Shown piece after piece: positions 50,032-58,931 of a stretch of DNA of 64,000 nt. A program made the translations under genes and the position numbers. Numbering within the stretch: position 1 is the first letter of the stretch; every line of letters begins with the position of its first letter. The notes under the pieces were generated by a model. That model had not been told where the DNA came from. It saw nothing but the letters and a program-made list of their open reading frames with translations, and ran no database searches. The DNA is from Bacteroidales bacterium (GTDB lineage: Bacteria > Bacteroidota > Bacteroidia > Bacteroidales > Tenuifilaceae): assembly GCA_016931855.1 (NCBI GenBank), contig JAFGDZ010000048.1:108012-172011 (forward strand), written 5' to 3'.

Positions 50032-50062
50032 TTTGGTAGGTCTAGATTCCTTTTTACCTTTG
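50032..50062 (+). promoter_or_regulatory. Bacteroidota-type promoter of rpe
   Basis: TTTG (50032-50035) and TACCTTTG (50055-50062) are separated by 19 nt, the exact consensus spacing. The start codon lies 15 nt after the -7 box, so the leader is very short. Confidence 0.75.
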
Positions 50063-50077
50063 CAAAAAAACTACACA

Positions 50078-50725
50078 ATGAGCCGTTTAATAGCTCCATC
50101 GCTTTTATCTGCCGATTTTGGCAACCTGCAGCGCGATATTGAAATGGTTAATAATAGCCAGGCCGATTGGTTTCACCTTGATATTATGGATGGGATGTTT
50201 GTTCCAAACATATCGTACGGATTCCCCGTTATTGAGGTGGTTAAGAAGCATGCCAGCAAGCCTTTGGATGTGCACCTGATGATTCTTGATCCGGATAGGT
50301 ACCTTGAGCGCTTCCGCGATGCGGGTGCCGATATTATTACCGTTCACTACGAGGCGTGTACCCATTTGCACCGTACGCTTTCGCGCATAAAGGAGTTGGG
50401 CATGAAGGCTGGCGTTGTGCTAAACCCGCACACAGCGGTTGAGGTGCTGGAGGATATTGTTGCCGATTGCGACCTGGTGCTGCTAATGAGCGTAAATCCT
50501 GGTTTTGGCGGTCAAAAGTTTATTGAGAACACCTACTCTAAGGTGCAGCGCCTAAAGGCCATGATTACCCGCAAGGGATGCAATACCCTTATTGAGGTTG
50601 ATGGTGGTGTTGGTACTGGTAACGCTAAGGCGCTTTTTGATGCTGGTGCCGATGTGCTGGTTGCTGGTAATGCTGTTTTTAAGGCGGAGAATCCTGCTGA
50701 GGCGATAGTGCTGATGAAGAAGTAG
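50078..50725 (+). CDS. rpe: Ribulose-phosphate 3-epimerase
   Basis: 215 residues from the ATG at 50078 (MSRLIAPSLLSADFGNLQRD); an upstream in-frame Met at 50033 lies inside the promoter. TIM-barrel enzyme that interconverts ribulose 5-phosphate and xylulose 5-phosphate in the pentose phosphate pathway. Metal and substrate motifs are FHLDIMDGMFVPNISYG, PLDVHLMI, MSVNPGFGGQKFI and EVDGGVG. Complete and standard length. Confidence 0.97.
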   Translation: MSRLIAPSLLSADFGNLQRDIEMVNNSQADWFHLDIMDGMFVPNISYGFPVIEVVKKHASKPLDVHLMILDPDRYLERFRDAGADIITVHYEACTHLHRTLSRIKELGMKAGVVLNPHTAVEVLEDIVADCDLVLLMSVNPGFGGQKFIENTYSKVQRLKAMITRKGCNTLIEVDGGVGTGNAKALFDAGADVLVAGNAVFKAENPAEAIVLMKK

Positions 50726-50850
50726 CCCCATTTTTAGGTGCTGCGTTAGGGGGTGGAGCGGGTACCCTTTTGCGTTTTGTGCAAAAGGTACAAGCGGAAC
50801 ACCCGACCCGCGTTTTTTGCGGGTAACGCCCAAAAAAATGCGTTGATTTA

Positions 50851-50879
50851 TTGCTGGTTACAAAAAAAGGATAACTTTG
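50851..50879 (+). promoter_or_regulatory. Promoter of the trp leader
   Basis: TTG (50851-50853) and TAACTTTG (50872-50879) are 18 nt apart. The -7 box matches TAnnTTTG fully. The leader-peptide start lies 11 nt downstream, so the transcript starts almost at the ATG. Confidence 0.68.
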
Positions 50880-50889
50880 CACTTTCAAA

Positions 50890-50982
50890 ATGAGAAAAAT
50901 GGCTTGTAACATTATTACTAATAGCTCTTGGTGGTGGCGCAGCGATACATATCCTGTGCTAAGCGCTATTGCTATATACTGA
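50890..50982 (+). CDS. trpL: trp operon leader peptide
   Basis: A 30-residue frame: MRKMACNIITNSSWWWRSDT, then YPVLSAIAIY and TGA. Three consecutive Trp codons (TGG TGG TGG, residues 14-16) are the mark of a ribosome-mediated attenuator. It lies between a consensus promoter and an intrinsic terminator, upstream of trpE. Confidence 0.88.
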   Translation: MRKMACNIITNSSWWWRSDTYPVLSAIAIY

Positions 50983-51043
50983 TGAGGTATAAGCCCCTAT
51001 TATAAAATTGGAGAGCCCGCTTAGCTAAGCGGGCTCTTTTTTT
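50958..51043 (+). promoter_or_regulatory. trp attenuator with antiterminator pairing
   Basis: The terminator is a perfect palindrome of 24 nt (51013-51036) followed by seven T (51037-51043). GCTAAGCG inside the leader frame (50958-50965) is exactly complementary to the 5' arm CGCTTAGC (51018-51025), so it can form an alternative antiterminator. A ribosome stalled at the Trp codons would leave the antiterminator free; one that reads on would cover it and allow termination. Confidence 0.82.
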
Positions 51044-51056
51044 ATGCTGTTAACTT

Positions 51057-52430
51057 ATGGAAAATGTTTGTATGAGGTTAGATTCAAGGCGGTTAACTGC
51101 CGATTTGCTTACTCCTGTAGGCATTTACCTGCGGCTGCGCGACATGTACTCGCAGAGCCTGCTTCTTGAGTGTGGCGACCATTCGCTTAGGAGTAACGCC
51201 ATGTCGTATATCTGCATTAAGCCCTTTAGGGGTGTTGAGGTGCTGCCCCAGGGTACGTTTTACTGGTGCTTGCAGCATCGGGAGCGGATGGGCGATGCTG
51301 CATTTGCCCTGCAAGCAATGGATTTGCTTGTTGCCGATGCTGCTGGGGATACGCCATCGGTGTTTGGGTTTACCTCTTTTGATGCGGTTAACCTGTTTGA
51401 TACGGTTGGCATTAGGATGCCTGCGGCTGACGATGTGCCCTTGCTAAAGTACGATCAGTATCAGGTTGTGCTGGCGTACAACCACGTTACGGGTACGCTT
51501 TCCGTTAACGAGCAGCGGTTGGATGATGAGCCATCCATTCTAGACGCTGTTGTTGGGAGGCTTAAGGGCTACGGTTTTGCGGAGCATGCGTTTAGGCTTG
51601 AGGGTGATGAGGTAACCACCACTTCCGATGCCGATTACATGGCGCTTGTAGAGCGTGGCAAGCAGATGTGCGCACTGGGCGAGGTTTTTCAGGTGGTGCT
51701 ATCGCGCAGGTTCTCGCAGCGCTATGCTGGCGATGAGCTGAACGTTTACCGGGCGTTGCGCGCTATTAACCCATCGCCGTACCTGTTCTTTTTTGACTAC
51801 GCTGGGTATAAGCTGATGGGCTCATCGCCCGAGGCGCAGCTGCGGGTATCGGGTGGGGTAGCGCAAATTAACCCCATTGCAGGCACTGCCAAAAAAACGG
51901 GCAATGCTGTGGTGGATGCGCAAACCGTATCGCAGCTGCTTAGCGATGCAAAGGAGACATCGGAGCATGCCATGCTGGTTGATTTGGCGCGCAACGATCT
52001 TAGCCGCCAGTGCCGCGATGTTAGGGTTGAGCAGTATAGGGATGTGCACTCTTACTCGCACCTGTTCCATTTGGTATCTACCGTTAGCGGTAAGCTGAAT
52101 GCGGGTATTAGCAGCTATGCCATGCTGGCCGCATCGTTTCCGGCGGGTACGCTTAGCGGTGCGCCTAAGCACAGGGCGGTTAGGCTTATTGATGAGCTGG
52201 AGCCTCATAACCGAGGCTTTTACGGTGGTGCAATTGGCTTTATTGGTGCTGATGGTTTGCTTAATCACGCCATAATGATACGTTCCATTTGCTGCAGGGC
52301 AGGGGTGGCAACCTATCAGGCAGGGGCGGGTGTGGTAATTGGCTCAACGCCCACAGGCGAGCTAAACGAGGTAAACCATAAAATTGCCGCGCTACGGCAA
52401 GCGCTACATGATGCACAGCATATTGCTTAG
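51057..52430 (+). CDS. trpE: Anthranilate synthase component I
   Basis: 457 residues. Catalyses chorismate to anthranilate with TrpG. The chorismate-binding core shows GKQMCALGEVFQVVLSRRFS, SPYLFFFDYAGYKLMGSSPE, NPIAGTAKKTGNA, AMLVDLARNDLSR and SAGTLSGAPK-like AGTLSGAPKHRAVRLIDELE. The N-terminal Trp-feedback motif reads LLLECGD, where many enzymes have LLES. The start at 51057 is chosen; Met6 is possible. It follows the attenuator by 14 nt. Confidence 0.96.
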   Translation: MENVCMRLDSRRLTADLLTPVGIYLRLRDMYSQSLLLECGDHSLRSNAMSYICIKPFRGVEVLPQGTFYWCLQHRERMGDAAFALQAMDLLVADAAGDTPSVFGFTSFDAVNLFDTVGIRMPAADDVPLLKYDQYQVVLAYNHVTGTLSVNEQRLDDEPSILDAVVGRLKGYGFAEHAFRLEGDEVTTTSDADYMALVERGKQMCALGEVFQVVLSRRFSQRYAGDELNVYRALRAINPSPYLFFFDYAGYKLMGSSPEAQLRVSGGVAQINPIAGTAKKTGNAVVDAQTVSQLLSDAKETSEHAMLVDLARNDLSRQCRDVRVEQYRDVHSYSHLFHLVSTVSGKLNAGISSYAMLAASFPAGTLSGAPKHRAVRLIDELEPHNRGFYGGAIGFIGADGLLNHAIMIRSICCRAGVATYQAGAGVVIGSTPTGELNEVNHKIAALRQALHDAQHIA

Positions 52431-52470
52431 CTTTTTGGTGCTAACACAATTCTATATTTCTGAAACTATA

Positions 52471-52478
52471 TACTTTTG
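52471..52478 (+). promoter_or_regulatory. Possible internal -7 box upstream of trpG
   Basis: TACTTTTG matches TAnnTTTG and lies 7 nt before the trpG ATG. No TTTG at the usual spacing is evident, so a weak internal promoter is possible. Confidence 0.35.
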
Positions 52479-52484
52479 CACAAA

Positions 52485-53081
52485 ATGGCACGAATACTAC
52501 TACTGGACAACTACGACTCGTTTACCTTTAATCTGCTACACTACGTTGAGGAGTTTAAGGGTGTTGAGGTTGATGTTTTCCGAAACGACCAGATTGCAAT
52601 AGAAGATGTGAAGCGGTACGATGGCATACTGCTATCGCCAGGCCCAGGCCTTCCGCAGCAATCGGGGTTGCTTATGCCCATTATTAATGAGTACAAAAAC
52701 TCGAAGCGGATTTTTGGTGTTTGCCTAGGGCTTCAGGCCATTGCCCTTGAGTTTGGTGGTGAGCTGGAAAACCTTACGCGCGTTTATCATGGCGAGGCTA
52801 CGCTTATGCATAAAACGGAGCACGACCACTACCTCTTTTCCGATTTACCAAGTTCGTTCCTTGCAGGGCGCTACCACTCATGGGTTGTGTCTAAAAGAAA
52901 CTTGCCATCGTCGTTACGCGTTACTGCAACAGATGATGAGGGGCTTATAATGGCCATGTGTCACACCGATTTGGACATTTGCGGCGTGCAGTTTCACCCA
53001 GAGTCTATCCTTTCGCCCGAAGGGAAGAAGATTATTTTTAACTGGCTAAAGCCATTTGTTGCCGCATCGTATTGGCGTTAA
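52485..53081 (+). CDS. trpG: Anthranilate synthase component II (glutamine amidotransferase)
   Basis: 198 residues from the ATG at 52485 (MARILLLDNYDSFTFNLLHY). Class I amidotransferase that gives ammonia to TrpE. The catalytic triad is Cys in FGVCLGLQAIA, His in GVQFHPESIL and the adjacent Glu; GPGLPQQSG forms the oxyanion region. Stand-alone rather than fused to TrpD or TrpE. Confidence 0.96.
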   Translation: MARILLLDNYDSFTFNLLHYVEEFKGVEVDVFRNDQIAIEDVKRYDGILLSPGPGLPQQSGLLMPIINEYKNSKRIFGVCLGLQAIALEFGGELENLTRVYHGEATLMHKTEHDHYLFSDLPSSFLAGRYHSWVVSKRNLPSSLRVTATDDEGLIMAMCHTDLDICGVQFHPESILSPEGKKIIFNWLKPFVAASYWR

Positions 53082-53111
53082 GCCTACTACATTCCACCCA
53101 CACAACCAACC

Positions 53112-53171
53112 GTATGGCTCAATAAGTAGCGTAAATCCTAATCTGGTTAGGATTACGGCTCAATACCATAC
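53112..53171 (+). other. Nested hairpin in the trpG-trpD gap
   Basis: GTATGG (53112-53117) pairs with CCATAC (53166-53171), enclosing a perfect 8-bp hairpin AATCCTAA/TTAGGATT with a 5-nt loop (53134-53154). GGCTCAATA also occurs twice as a direct repeat. The 195-nt gap is the longest in the trp operon and might contain an RNA processing or stability element. Confidence 0.5.
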
Positions 53172-53276
53172 ACCCATCTCTTATTCTACTTACTTCTGAT
53201 TTTAGGCTTTTAGCAACGCTATGGGCCTGATACGTGGTGTGCTATACCCTTTTCTCAACAAAAAATCAATGTGAAA

Positions 53277-54269
53277 ATGAACTATAAGCTATTACTAGAG
53301 GGCTCGCAAAGGCTAAAAGAGTCCGATGCTGCCGAGGTTATGCAAGGAGTAACCAACGGCAGCTATACCGATGCGCAGGTTGCATCAATCCTAACCATGT
53401 TCCTTATTCGTGGCGTTACGTCCGATGAACTTTTGGGCTTTAGCAGGGCTCTGCTAAGTAGGGCTTTGCCCGTAAGCCTCTACCGAACCGATACAATAGA
53501 CCTTTGTGGAACGGGTGGCGATGGGAAGGATACCTTTAACATATCAACCCTAACGGCATTTGTACTTGCCGGAGCTGGCGTGCCCGTTGTAAAGCATGGG
53601 AACTATGGGGCTTCGTCGGTATCGGGATCGTCAAACCTTTTGGAGCATTTAGGATACCGATTCTCTGCCGATAGTTCGCAGCTGAATGCCGAGCTGGAGC
53701 GGGTTGGGCTAACGTTTCTTCATGCCCCGCTGTTTCATCCTGCGTTAAAGGTTGTATCGCATATACGAAAGCAACTAGGCATAAAAACATTGTTCAATAT
53801 GCTTGGCCCTTTGGTAAATCCTGCCCAACCCGATTATCAGCTTAGCGGCGTAAATAGCCTAGATCTGGCCCGATTATACGCTTACATACTAAAGGATAGG
53901 CGCAAGGGCTTTACCATTATCCACAGCCTTGAAGGGTACGATGAGGTTTCGCTAACCGGTGCCACGCGTTACATTGGCTCAAGCAGTGAAGGGGTTCTAT
54001 ATCCTGCCGATTTTGGGCTACTTCCCGTTACGGGGCAGGCGTTGCATGGCGGGGGGACAGTTGAGCAGTCGGCCAAGATATTTATGGATGTGCTAAGTGG
54101 CCGCGGAACCGCAGAGCAGATGCGCTGCGTTGAGGCAAATGCTGCTATGGGCATTACCTGTTACGGTGTTACCAGCTCGCTTACCGATGCGGTTGCAATG
54201 GCTGCGGAATCATTGGAATCGGGGCGTGCCTTGGCGTGTTTCACCAAGCTAATGGAGATGCAGCAATGA
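53277..54269 (+). CDS. trpD: Anthranilate phosphoribosyltransferase
   Basis: 330 residues from the ATG at 53277 (MNYKLLLEGSQRLKESDAAE); a GTG at 53271 is also in frame. Transfers phosphoribose from PRPP to anthranilate. The PRPP-binding motif is DLCGTGGDGKDTFNIST, followed by VVKHGNYGASSVSGSSNLLE and the C-terminal helical part. Overlaps trpC by 4 nt (ATGA). Confidence 0.96.
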   Translation: MNYKLLLEGSQRLKESDAAEVMQGVTNGSYTDAQVASILTMFLIRGVTSDELLGFSRALLSRALPVSLYRTDTIDLCGTGGDGKDTFNISTLTAFVLAGAGVPVVKHGNYGASSVSGSSNLLEHLGYRFSADSSQLNAELERVGLTFLHAPLFHPALKVVSHIRKQLGIKTLFNMLGPLVNPAQPDYQLSGVNSLDLARLYAYILKDRRKGFTIIHSLEGYDEVSLTGATRYIGSSSEGVLYPADFGLLPVTGQALHGGGTVEQSAKIFMDVLSGRGTAEQMRCVEANAAMGITCYGVTSSLTDAVAMAAESLESGRALACFTKLMEMQQ

Positions 54270-55066
54270 GCATACTAGATAACATTGTGGCTGCTAAGCG
54301 TAGGGAGGTGGCTTTGCAGCAGGAACTTTACCCTGTTAAGCTGCTTGAGCGCAGCATGTACTTTGAGAGCAAGTGCTTATCGCTAAAGGAGTACATACTC
54401 CGACCCGATTTGTATGGCATAATTGCCGAGTTTAAGCGAAAATCGCCATCAAAGGGCATAATAAACGAGTTTGCAATTCCCAAGGAGGTGTGCTTGGGGT
54501 ATATGCAGTCGGGTGCTTCGGCGCTATCGGTGCTAACCGACAACCCGTTTTTTGGAGGCGCTTCGGCCGATTTGATGGCAGCCCGAAGGTACAACTTTTG
54601 CCCTGTGCTTAGGAAGGATTTTATTATTTCCGAGTACCAAGTTATTGAGGCCAAAAGCATTGGTGCCGATGCCATTCTGCTTATTGCTGAGGTGCTATCG
54701 GAAAAGGAGCTGGCTGCGCTTTACGCGCTGGCAAGTGGCTTGGGGCTTGAGGTGCTTTTTGAGGTGCACCACAGGGAGAGCCTAGAGAAGCTTCCATCCG
54801 ATGCGCGGATTGTGGGTATCAACAACCGCAACTTAGGCTCCTTTAAGGTTGATGTGGACAATTCCGTAAGGCTTTTGAACGAGCTGCCATTGGGTGCTGT
54901 TGCTATTGCGGAAAGCGGTATTGATTCCCCTCAGAGCTACCACGATCTAAGGCAAGCTGGTTTTAAAGGCTTTCTCATTGGCGAGCTGTTTATGCGGAAC
55001 GCGAATCCAGCAAAGGCGCTAAGGGGATTTATTGAATCCATTAAATCGCAGGGAAATGGTAATTAA
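54266..55066 (+). CDS. trpC: Indole-3-glycerol phosphate synthase
   Basis: 266 residues from the ATG at 54266 (MSILDNIVAAKRREVALQQE). TIM-barrel enzyme of the fourth step. Catalytic lysines lie in IIAEFKRKSPSKG and VLRKDFIISEYQV; GINNRNLGSFKVD and AESGI are typical. Stand-alone, not fused to TrpF. Overlaps trpF by 11 nt. Confidence 0.96.
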   Translation: MSILDNIVAAKRREVALQQELYPVKLLERSMYFESKCLSLKEYILRPDLYGIIAEFKRKSPSKGIINEFAIPKEVCLGYMQSGASALSVLTDNPFFGGASADLMAARRYNFCPVLRKDFIISEYQVIEAKSIGADAILLIAEVLSEKELAALYALASGLGLEVLFEVHHRESLEKLPSDARIVGINNRNLGSFKVDVDNSVRLLNELPLGAVAIAESGIDSPQSYHDLRQAGFKGFLIGELFMRNANPAKALRGFIESIKSQGNGN

Positions 55067-55679
55067 GGTTTGCGGGGTAAAATCTCCTGCTGGAGCCATT
55101 GCCATAAGTGAGCTCTCGCCAAATCTGATGGGTTTTATTTTTCACAAGCCATCGCCAAGGGATATCACACCCAATGCTGCGCAGTTCAATTTCTCGGCAA
55201 TACCCCAATTCATAGGTAAAGTAGCCGTTTTTGTTGATAAACCTTACGATTATATCATTGGTATTGTGCGCCATTTTGGGTTTAACTACGTGCAGCTTCA
55301 TGGCAATGAACCGGTATCGCTTTGCGAAAAGCTGCGGCGTGATGTAAAGGTGATAAAGGCCTTTGGTATGGAAAGCATTTTCCCGGTTGATGTTAAGCAG
55401 TACGCCAATGCTGCCGATCTCTTTTTGTTTGATACCCACTCTGCTGCTCATGGGGGTACGGGGCGTAAGTTTAACCATGAGCTGCTAGAGGGCTACACTC
55501 TTGATGTGCCCTTTCTGCTTGCAGGCGGCATTGCGCCAAGCGATGCAGACCTTGTTAAGCGCATTAATCATCCGGCGTTTGCGGGAGTTGACCTTAATAG
55601 TAGGTTCGAAACCAGCGCTGGGGAAAAAAGTGTAGAGCTATTGCACCAATTCTTTAAATCGATACAACATGAATCTTAA
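55056..55679 (+). CDS. trpF: Phosphoribosylanthranilate isomerase
   Basis: 207 residues from the ATG at 55056 (MVIKVCGVKSPAGAIAISEL). Catalytic Cys is in KVCGVKS and the acid is in the LFDTHSAAHGGTGRKFNHEL loop; LLAGGI and GVDLNSRFETSAGEKS complete the phosphate site. Overlaps trpB by 11 nt. Confidence 0.95.
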   Translation: MVIKVCGVKSPAGAIAISELSPNLMGFIFHKPSPRDITPNAAQFNFSAIPQFIGKVAVFVDKPYDYIIGIVRHFGFNYVQLHGNEPVSLCEKLRRDVKVIKAFGMESIFPVDVKQYANAADLFLFDTHSAAHGGTGRKFNHELLEGYTLDVPFLLAGGIAPSDADLVKRINHPAFAGVDLNSRFETSAGEKSVELLHQFFKSIQHES

Positions 55680-56859
55680 TCCAGATAGTAATGGTTTTTA
55701 TGGGATATACGGCGGAGCTTTTGTTCCCGAGGTACTTTATCCCAATGTGTTAGAGTTGCAGTATATCTATAGTGAAATAATTGGCTCTAAGGCGTTTGTG
55801 CATGATCAGGAGCAGCTGCTGCGGCATTATGTTGGAAGGCCAACGCCGCTGACCTTTGCAACGGGTCTATCGGAAAAGTATGGGGCGCGAGTTTACCTTA
55901 AGCGCGAGGATTTATGCCATACAGGATCGCATAAGCTCAATAACGTGATTGGCCAAATTCTGCTGGCTAAGCACATGGGGAAGAGGTGCATTATTGCCGA
56001 GACAGGGGCTGGGCAGCATGGTGTTGCCACTGCCACGGTTTGTGCCCTAATGAAGTTTCCTTGTAAGGTGTTTATGGGAGCCAAGGATATGACGCGCCAG
56101 CAGCCCAATGTGTTTAGAATGCGGATGCTTGGAGCCGAGGTTATCCCCGTGCAAAGCGGTAGCCAATCGCTAAAGGATGCTACCAATGAGGCCATTCGCT
56201 ACTGGGTTGCAAATCCAGAGGATACCTACTACCTCATTGGCTCAGCCATAGGCCCGCATCCATACCCCGATATGGTAGCTCGCTTTCAGTCTGTAATCAG
56301 CCGTGAGATTACCACGCAGCTCACCAGTCAGGAGGGATGTGCTAACCCCAACTACGTTTTAGCCTGCGTTGGAGGTGGAAGCAATGCCATTGGCGCTTTT
56401 TATCACTTTATAAACAGTAGTAAAACCCGCTTAATTGCCGCCGAGGCAGCGGGAAAAGGAGTTGGAACGGGCTATACTGCCGCAACAATGGCGGTGGGAT
56501 CAGTGGGTGTAATACATGGGTGCAAAACGCGCCTTATTCAAACCGATGATGGGCAAATTGTTGAGGCGCACTCCGTATCGGCTGGCCTGGATTACCCTGG
56601 TATTGGCCCTTTTCATGCAGCACTTAGGGATGCCAATAGGGTTAGCTACCTCTCTATAACCGATACCGAGGCTCTTACCGCAGCCTTTGACGTGGCAAAA
56701 TCCGATGGCATTATTCCTGCGCTGGAATCGGCGCATGCGCTGGCGGTGCTGCCAAAGCTGCAGCTAAAATCTACCGATGTGGTTGTGGTAAACCTCTCCG
56801 GCCGCGGCGATAAGGACATGGAGACCTACGCCAGTATCGATGCCACTTCCATGCCATAA
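55669..56859 (+). CDS. trpB: Tryptophan synthase beta subunit
   Basis: 396 residues. PLP lysine in LCHTGSHKLNNVIGQILLAK, phosphate-binding GGGSNAIGAF and the Glu of AETGAGQHGVATATVCAL are present. It condenses indole with serine. Complete and standard length; pairs with TrpA 36 nt downstream. Confidence 0.97.
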   Translation: MNLNPDSNGFYGIYGGAFVPEVLYPNVLELQYIYSEIIGSKAFVHDQEQLLRHYVGRPTPLTFATGLSEKYGARVYLKREDLCHTGSHKLNNVIGQILLAKHMGKRCIIAETGAGQHGVATATVCALMKFPCKVFMGAKDMTRQQPNVFRMRMLGAEVIPVQSGSQSLKDATNEAIRYWVANPEDTYYLIGSAIGPHPYPDMVARFQSVISREITTQLTSQEGCANPNYVLACVGGGSNAIGAFYHFINSSKTRLIAAEAAGKGVGTGYTAATMAVGSVGVIHGCKTRLIQTDDGQIVEAHSVSAGLDYPGIGPFHAALRDANRVSYLSITDTEALTAAFDVAKSDGIIPALESAHALAVLPKLQLKSTDVVVVNLSGRGDKDMETYASIDATSMP

Positions 56860-56895
56860 GGTGCAAACGTGTTTTACTAATTAAGATGTTGAGCT

Positions 56896-57681
56896 ATGAT
56901 TGATAATAGAGTTTTTAGGGAGAAACGCAGGGAGCTACTTTCTGTGTACTTCCCTGCAGGATATCCAGAGCTGAATAGCCTTCCGGATATAGTGATGGCG
57001 CTTGATGGCGAAGCGGATATCATTGAGATTGGCATTCCCTTTTCCGATCCCGTTGCCGATGGTACTGTTATACAGGCAGCAAATACAAGGGCTTTAGCCA
57101 ATGGCATAACGCTGAATACCATATTTGCCCAGCTGCGTTATGTTATGGATCGCATTGCAACACCTGTGTTTCTAATGGGTTACCTTAACCCAATTCTTCA
57201 TTATGGGGTAGAGCCGTTCTGCCAGCAGGTTGCTTCGTTAGGAATATCGGGGGTTATAATTCCCGATTTGCCGCTTGATTACTACGAGCAGAACCTAAAA
57301 TCCATATTCACCAGCAATGGGGTTAACGTAGTATTTATGGTGGCTCCCAATACGCCCAATGAGCGCATCCGCCGCATCGATTCGGTATCCTGCCCATTCA
57401 TTTACGCCATGAGCTCCTTTGCTGTAACCGGAGGGAATGCGCTGCTTACCGCAACCCATGCATCGTACCTTGAGCGGCTAAAGGGATTGGAGCTTCGCAA
57501 CCCCGTGCTAGTTGGCTTTGGTATTGGTGCGCCAGATACCTTGGCCTTTGCCAACAGCAATGCCAATGGCGCCATTGTGGGCACCGCATTTGTAAATCAG
57601 CTTAGCAATGCGGCCACTTCAACGGAGGCGGTGCGTGCCCTTAGGATACAGCTGGGATTAGATATCAACCATAAAAATTAG
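56896..57681 (+). CDS. trpA: Tryptophan synthase alpha subunit
   Basis: 261 residues. TIM barrel that cleaves indole-3-glycerol phosphate. Catalytic Glu in DIIEIGIPFSDPVADGTVIQ and Asp in GVIIPDLPLDYYEQNL; GFGIGAPDT and GAIVGTAFVNQL form the phosphate site. Ends 6 nt before the DAHP synthase gene. Confidence 0.96.
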   Translation: MIDNRVFREKRRELLSVYFPAGYPELNSLPDIVMALDGEADIIEIGIPFSDPVADGTVIQAANTRALANGITLNTIFAQLRYVMDRIATPVFLMGYLNPILHYGVEPFCQQVASLGISGVIIPDLPLDYYEQNLKSIFTSNGVNVVFMVAPNTPNERIRRIDSVSCPFIYAMSSFAVTGGNALLTATHASYLERLKGLELRNPVLVGFGIGAPDTLAFANSNANGAIVGTAFVNQLSNAATSTEAVRALRIQLGLDINHKN

Positions 57682-57687
57682 CGCAGC

Positions 57688-58707
57688 ATGCTTATCCGTT
57701 TACAAAATGGTTGCACTCCTTATCAGGAGAGCAAAATACAGGAAACCATTGCTGCAATGGGGTTTAGCACCACAGCAGTAGTAACCCAAGTGGCTAAGTA
57801 CATTGTATGCTCTGGTAGTGTTGATGTTGATATCCGCCAGATTGGGGCACTTACGGGTGTTGCCGATATTCATCACGTTGACAATGAGAGCATACTGGTG
57901 TCCAAGCAGTGGAAGGTTAAGGATACCTCCATTGATTTAGGCGATGGGGTTACCATTTCTCGCAACGATTTATCCATAGCGCTTGGCCCTTGCGCTATAG
58001 AGTCGGAGCAGCAAATAGACACCATTGTTAACTTTCTTAGTGATCAGAGAATTAGGGTAATGCGTGGTGGTGTGTTTAAGCCTCGCAGCTCCCCGTACGC
58101 ATTTAGGGGATTGGGGCTCGATGGTCTAAAGCTCTTCTCTGCTGCTTGTAGAGCAAAGGGGATAAAAGTGGTTACAGAGGTAATGCAGGTATCGCAAATA
58201 GAGGCAATGTATCCTTATGTTGATGTATTCCAGGTAGGTACGCGCAATGCCCAAAACTTCAATTTGCTTGAGGCGTTGGGTAAGCAGGATAAGCCCGTGC
58301 TGCTAAAGCGGGGTATGTCAAGCACCATTGCCGAGTTCTTGGCTTCCGCTGAGTACGTGTTCTCCAGTGGCAATGAGCGCATTATTCTTTGCGAAAGGGG
58401 CATTCGCACCTTTGAGAAGGCTTACCGTAACACGCTCGATCTAAACGCCATTCCGTTGCTAAAGGCCAAGAGCCATTTGCCCGTTTTTAGCGATCCCTCG
58501 CACGGGGTGGGCATCAGAGCCTTTGTGCAGGATATGGCGCTATCGTCGGTAATGGCTGGTGCCGATGGAGTGCTAATGGAGATTCACCCAACCCCAGAAA
58601 GAGCCTTCTCCGATGCGCAGCAAACGCTTAGCTTTGCCGAGGCAAAGCAGGCCATCGCGTTTATGAGGGAATGTGCCGATATGAAACGAGGTTGGGGTAT
58701 GACCTAA
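57688..58707 (+). CDS. aroF: 3-deoxy-7-phosphoheptulonate synthase (DAHP synthase, type I-beta)
   Basis: 339 residues. An N-terminal ferredoxin-like regulatory domain of about 85 residues precedes the barrel, which shows IALGPCAIESEQQI, RGGVFKPRSSPYAFRGLGLD, LLKRGMSSTIAEF, ILCERGIRTFEK and VFSDPSHGVGIR. It makes the first committed compound of the shikimate pathway from PEP and erythrose 4-phosphate. Its place in the trp operon ties precursor supply to Trp attenuation. Confidence 0.95.
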   Translation: MLIRLQNGCTPYQESKIQETIAAMGFSTTAVVTQVAKYIVCSGSVDVDIRQIGALTGVADIHHVDNESILVSKQWKVKDTSIDLGDGVTISRNDLSIALGPCAIESEQQIDTIVNFLSDQRIRVMRGGVFKPRSSPYAFRGLGLDGLKLFSAACRAKGIKVVTEVMQVSQIEAMYPYVDVFQVGTRNAQNFNLLEALGKQDKPVLLKRGMSSTIAEFLASAEYVFSSGNERIILCERGIRTFEKAYRNTLDLNAIPLLKAKSHLPVFSDPSHGVGIRAFVQDMALSSVMAGADGVLMEIHPTPERAFSDAQQTLSFAEAKQAIAFMRECADMKRGWGMT

Positions 58708-58830
58708 AAGTGTATTGTAATCATCATATATAGAGGTTTTTAATGGCTGTTGTACCGCCGTTTTTTTGCAATGTACTACTGTGGTACCTACCGTTTTTTA
58801 TACTAGAAGAAATGGGCTTGCTAACTAGCT

Positions 58831-58929
58831 AGGGTTTAACTCAAACCCTATAAAACTATGAAGAATGTTACATGTGAAAACCAGAAACAACTGTATTACA
58901 GTGTGTTCCTAATCTCTAATTGGTTAGAG
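58831..58929 (+). other. Two hairpins between the trp operon and the protease gene
   Basis: AGGGTTT/AAACCCT with a 5-nt loop (58831-58849) and CTCTAA/TTAGAG with a TTGG loop (58914-58929). The first has no T-run, so it is a weak terminator at best; the second ends 2 nt before the protease ATG and could hinder initiation. Confidence 0.5.
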
Positions 58930-58931
58930 CT

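Noticed and set aside
50760..50830. Strong terminator downstream of rpe
   Set aside because: Two GC hairpins are visible, but their loops hold the T-runs rather than the sequence after the stem, so I did not annotate a terminator.
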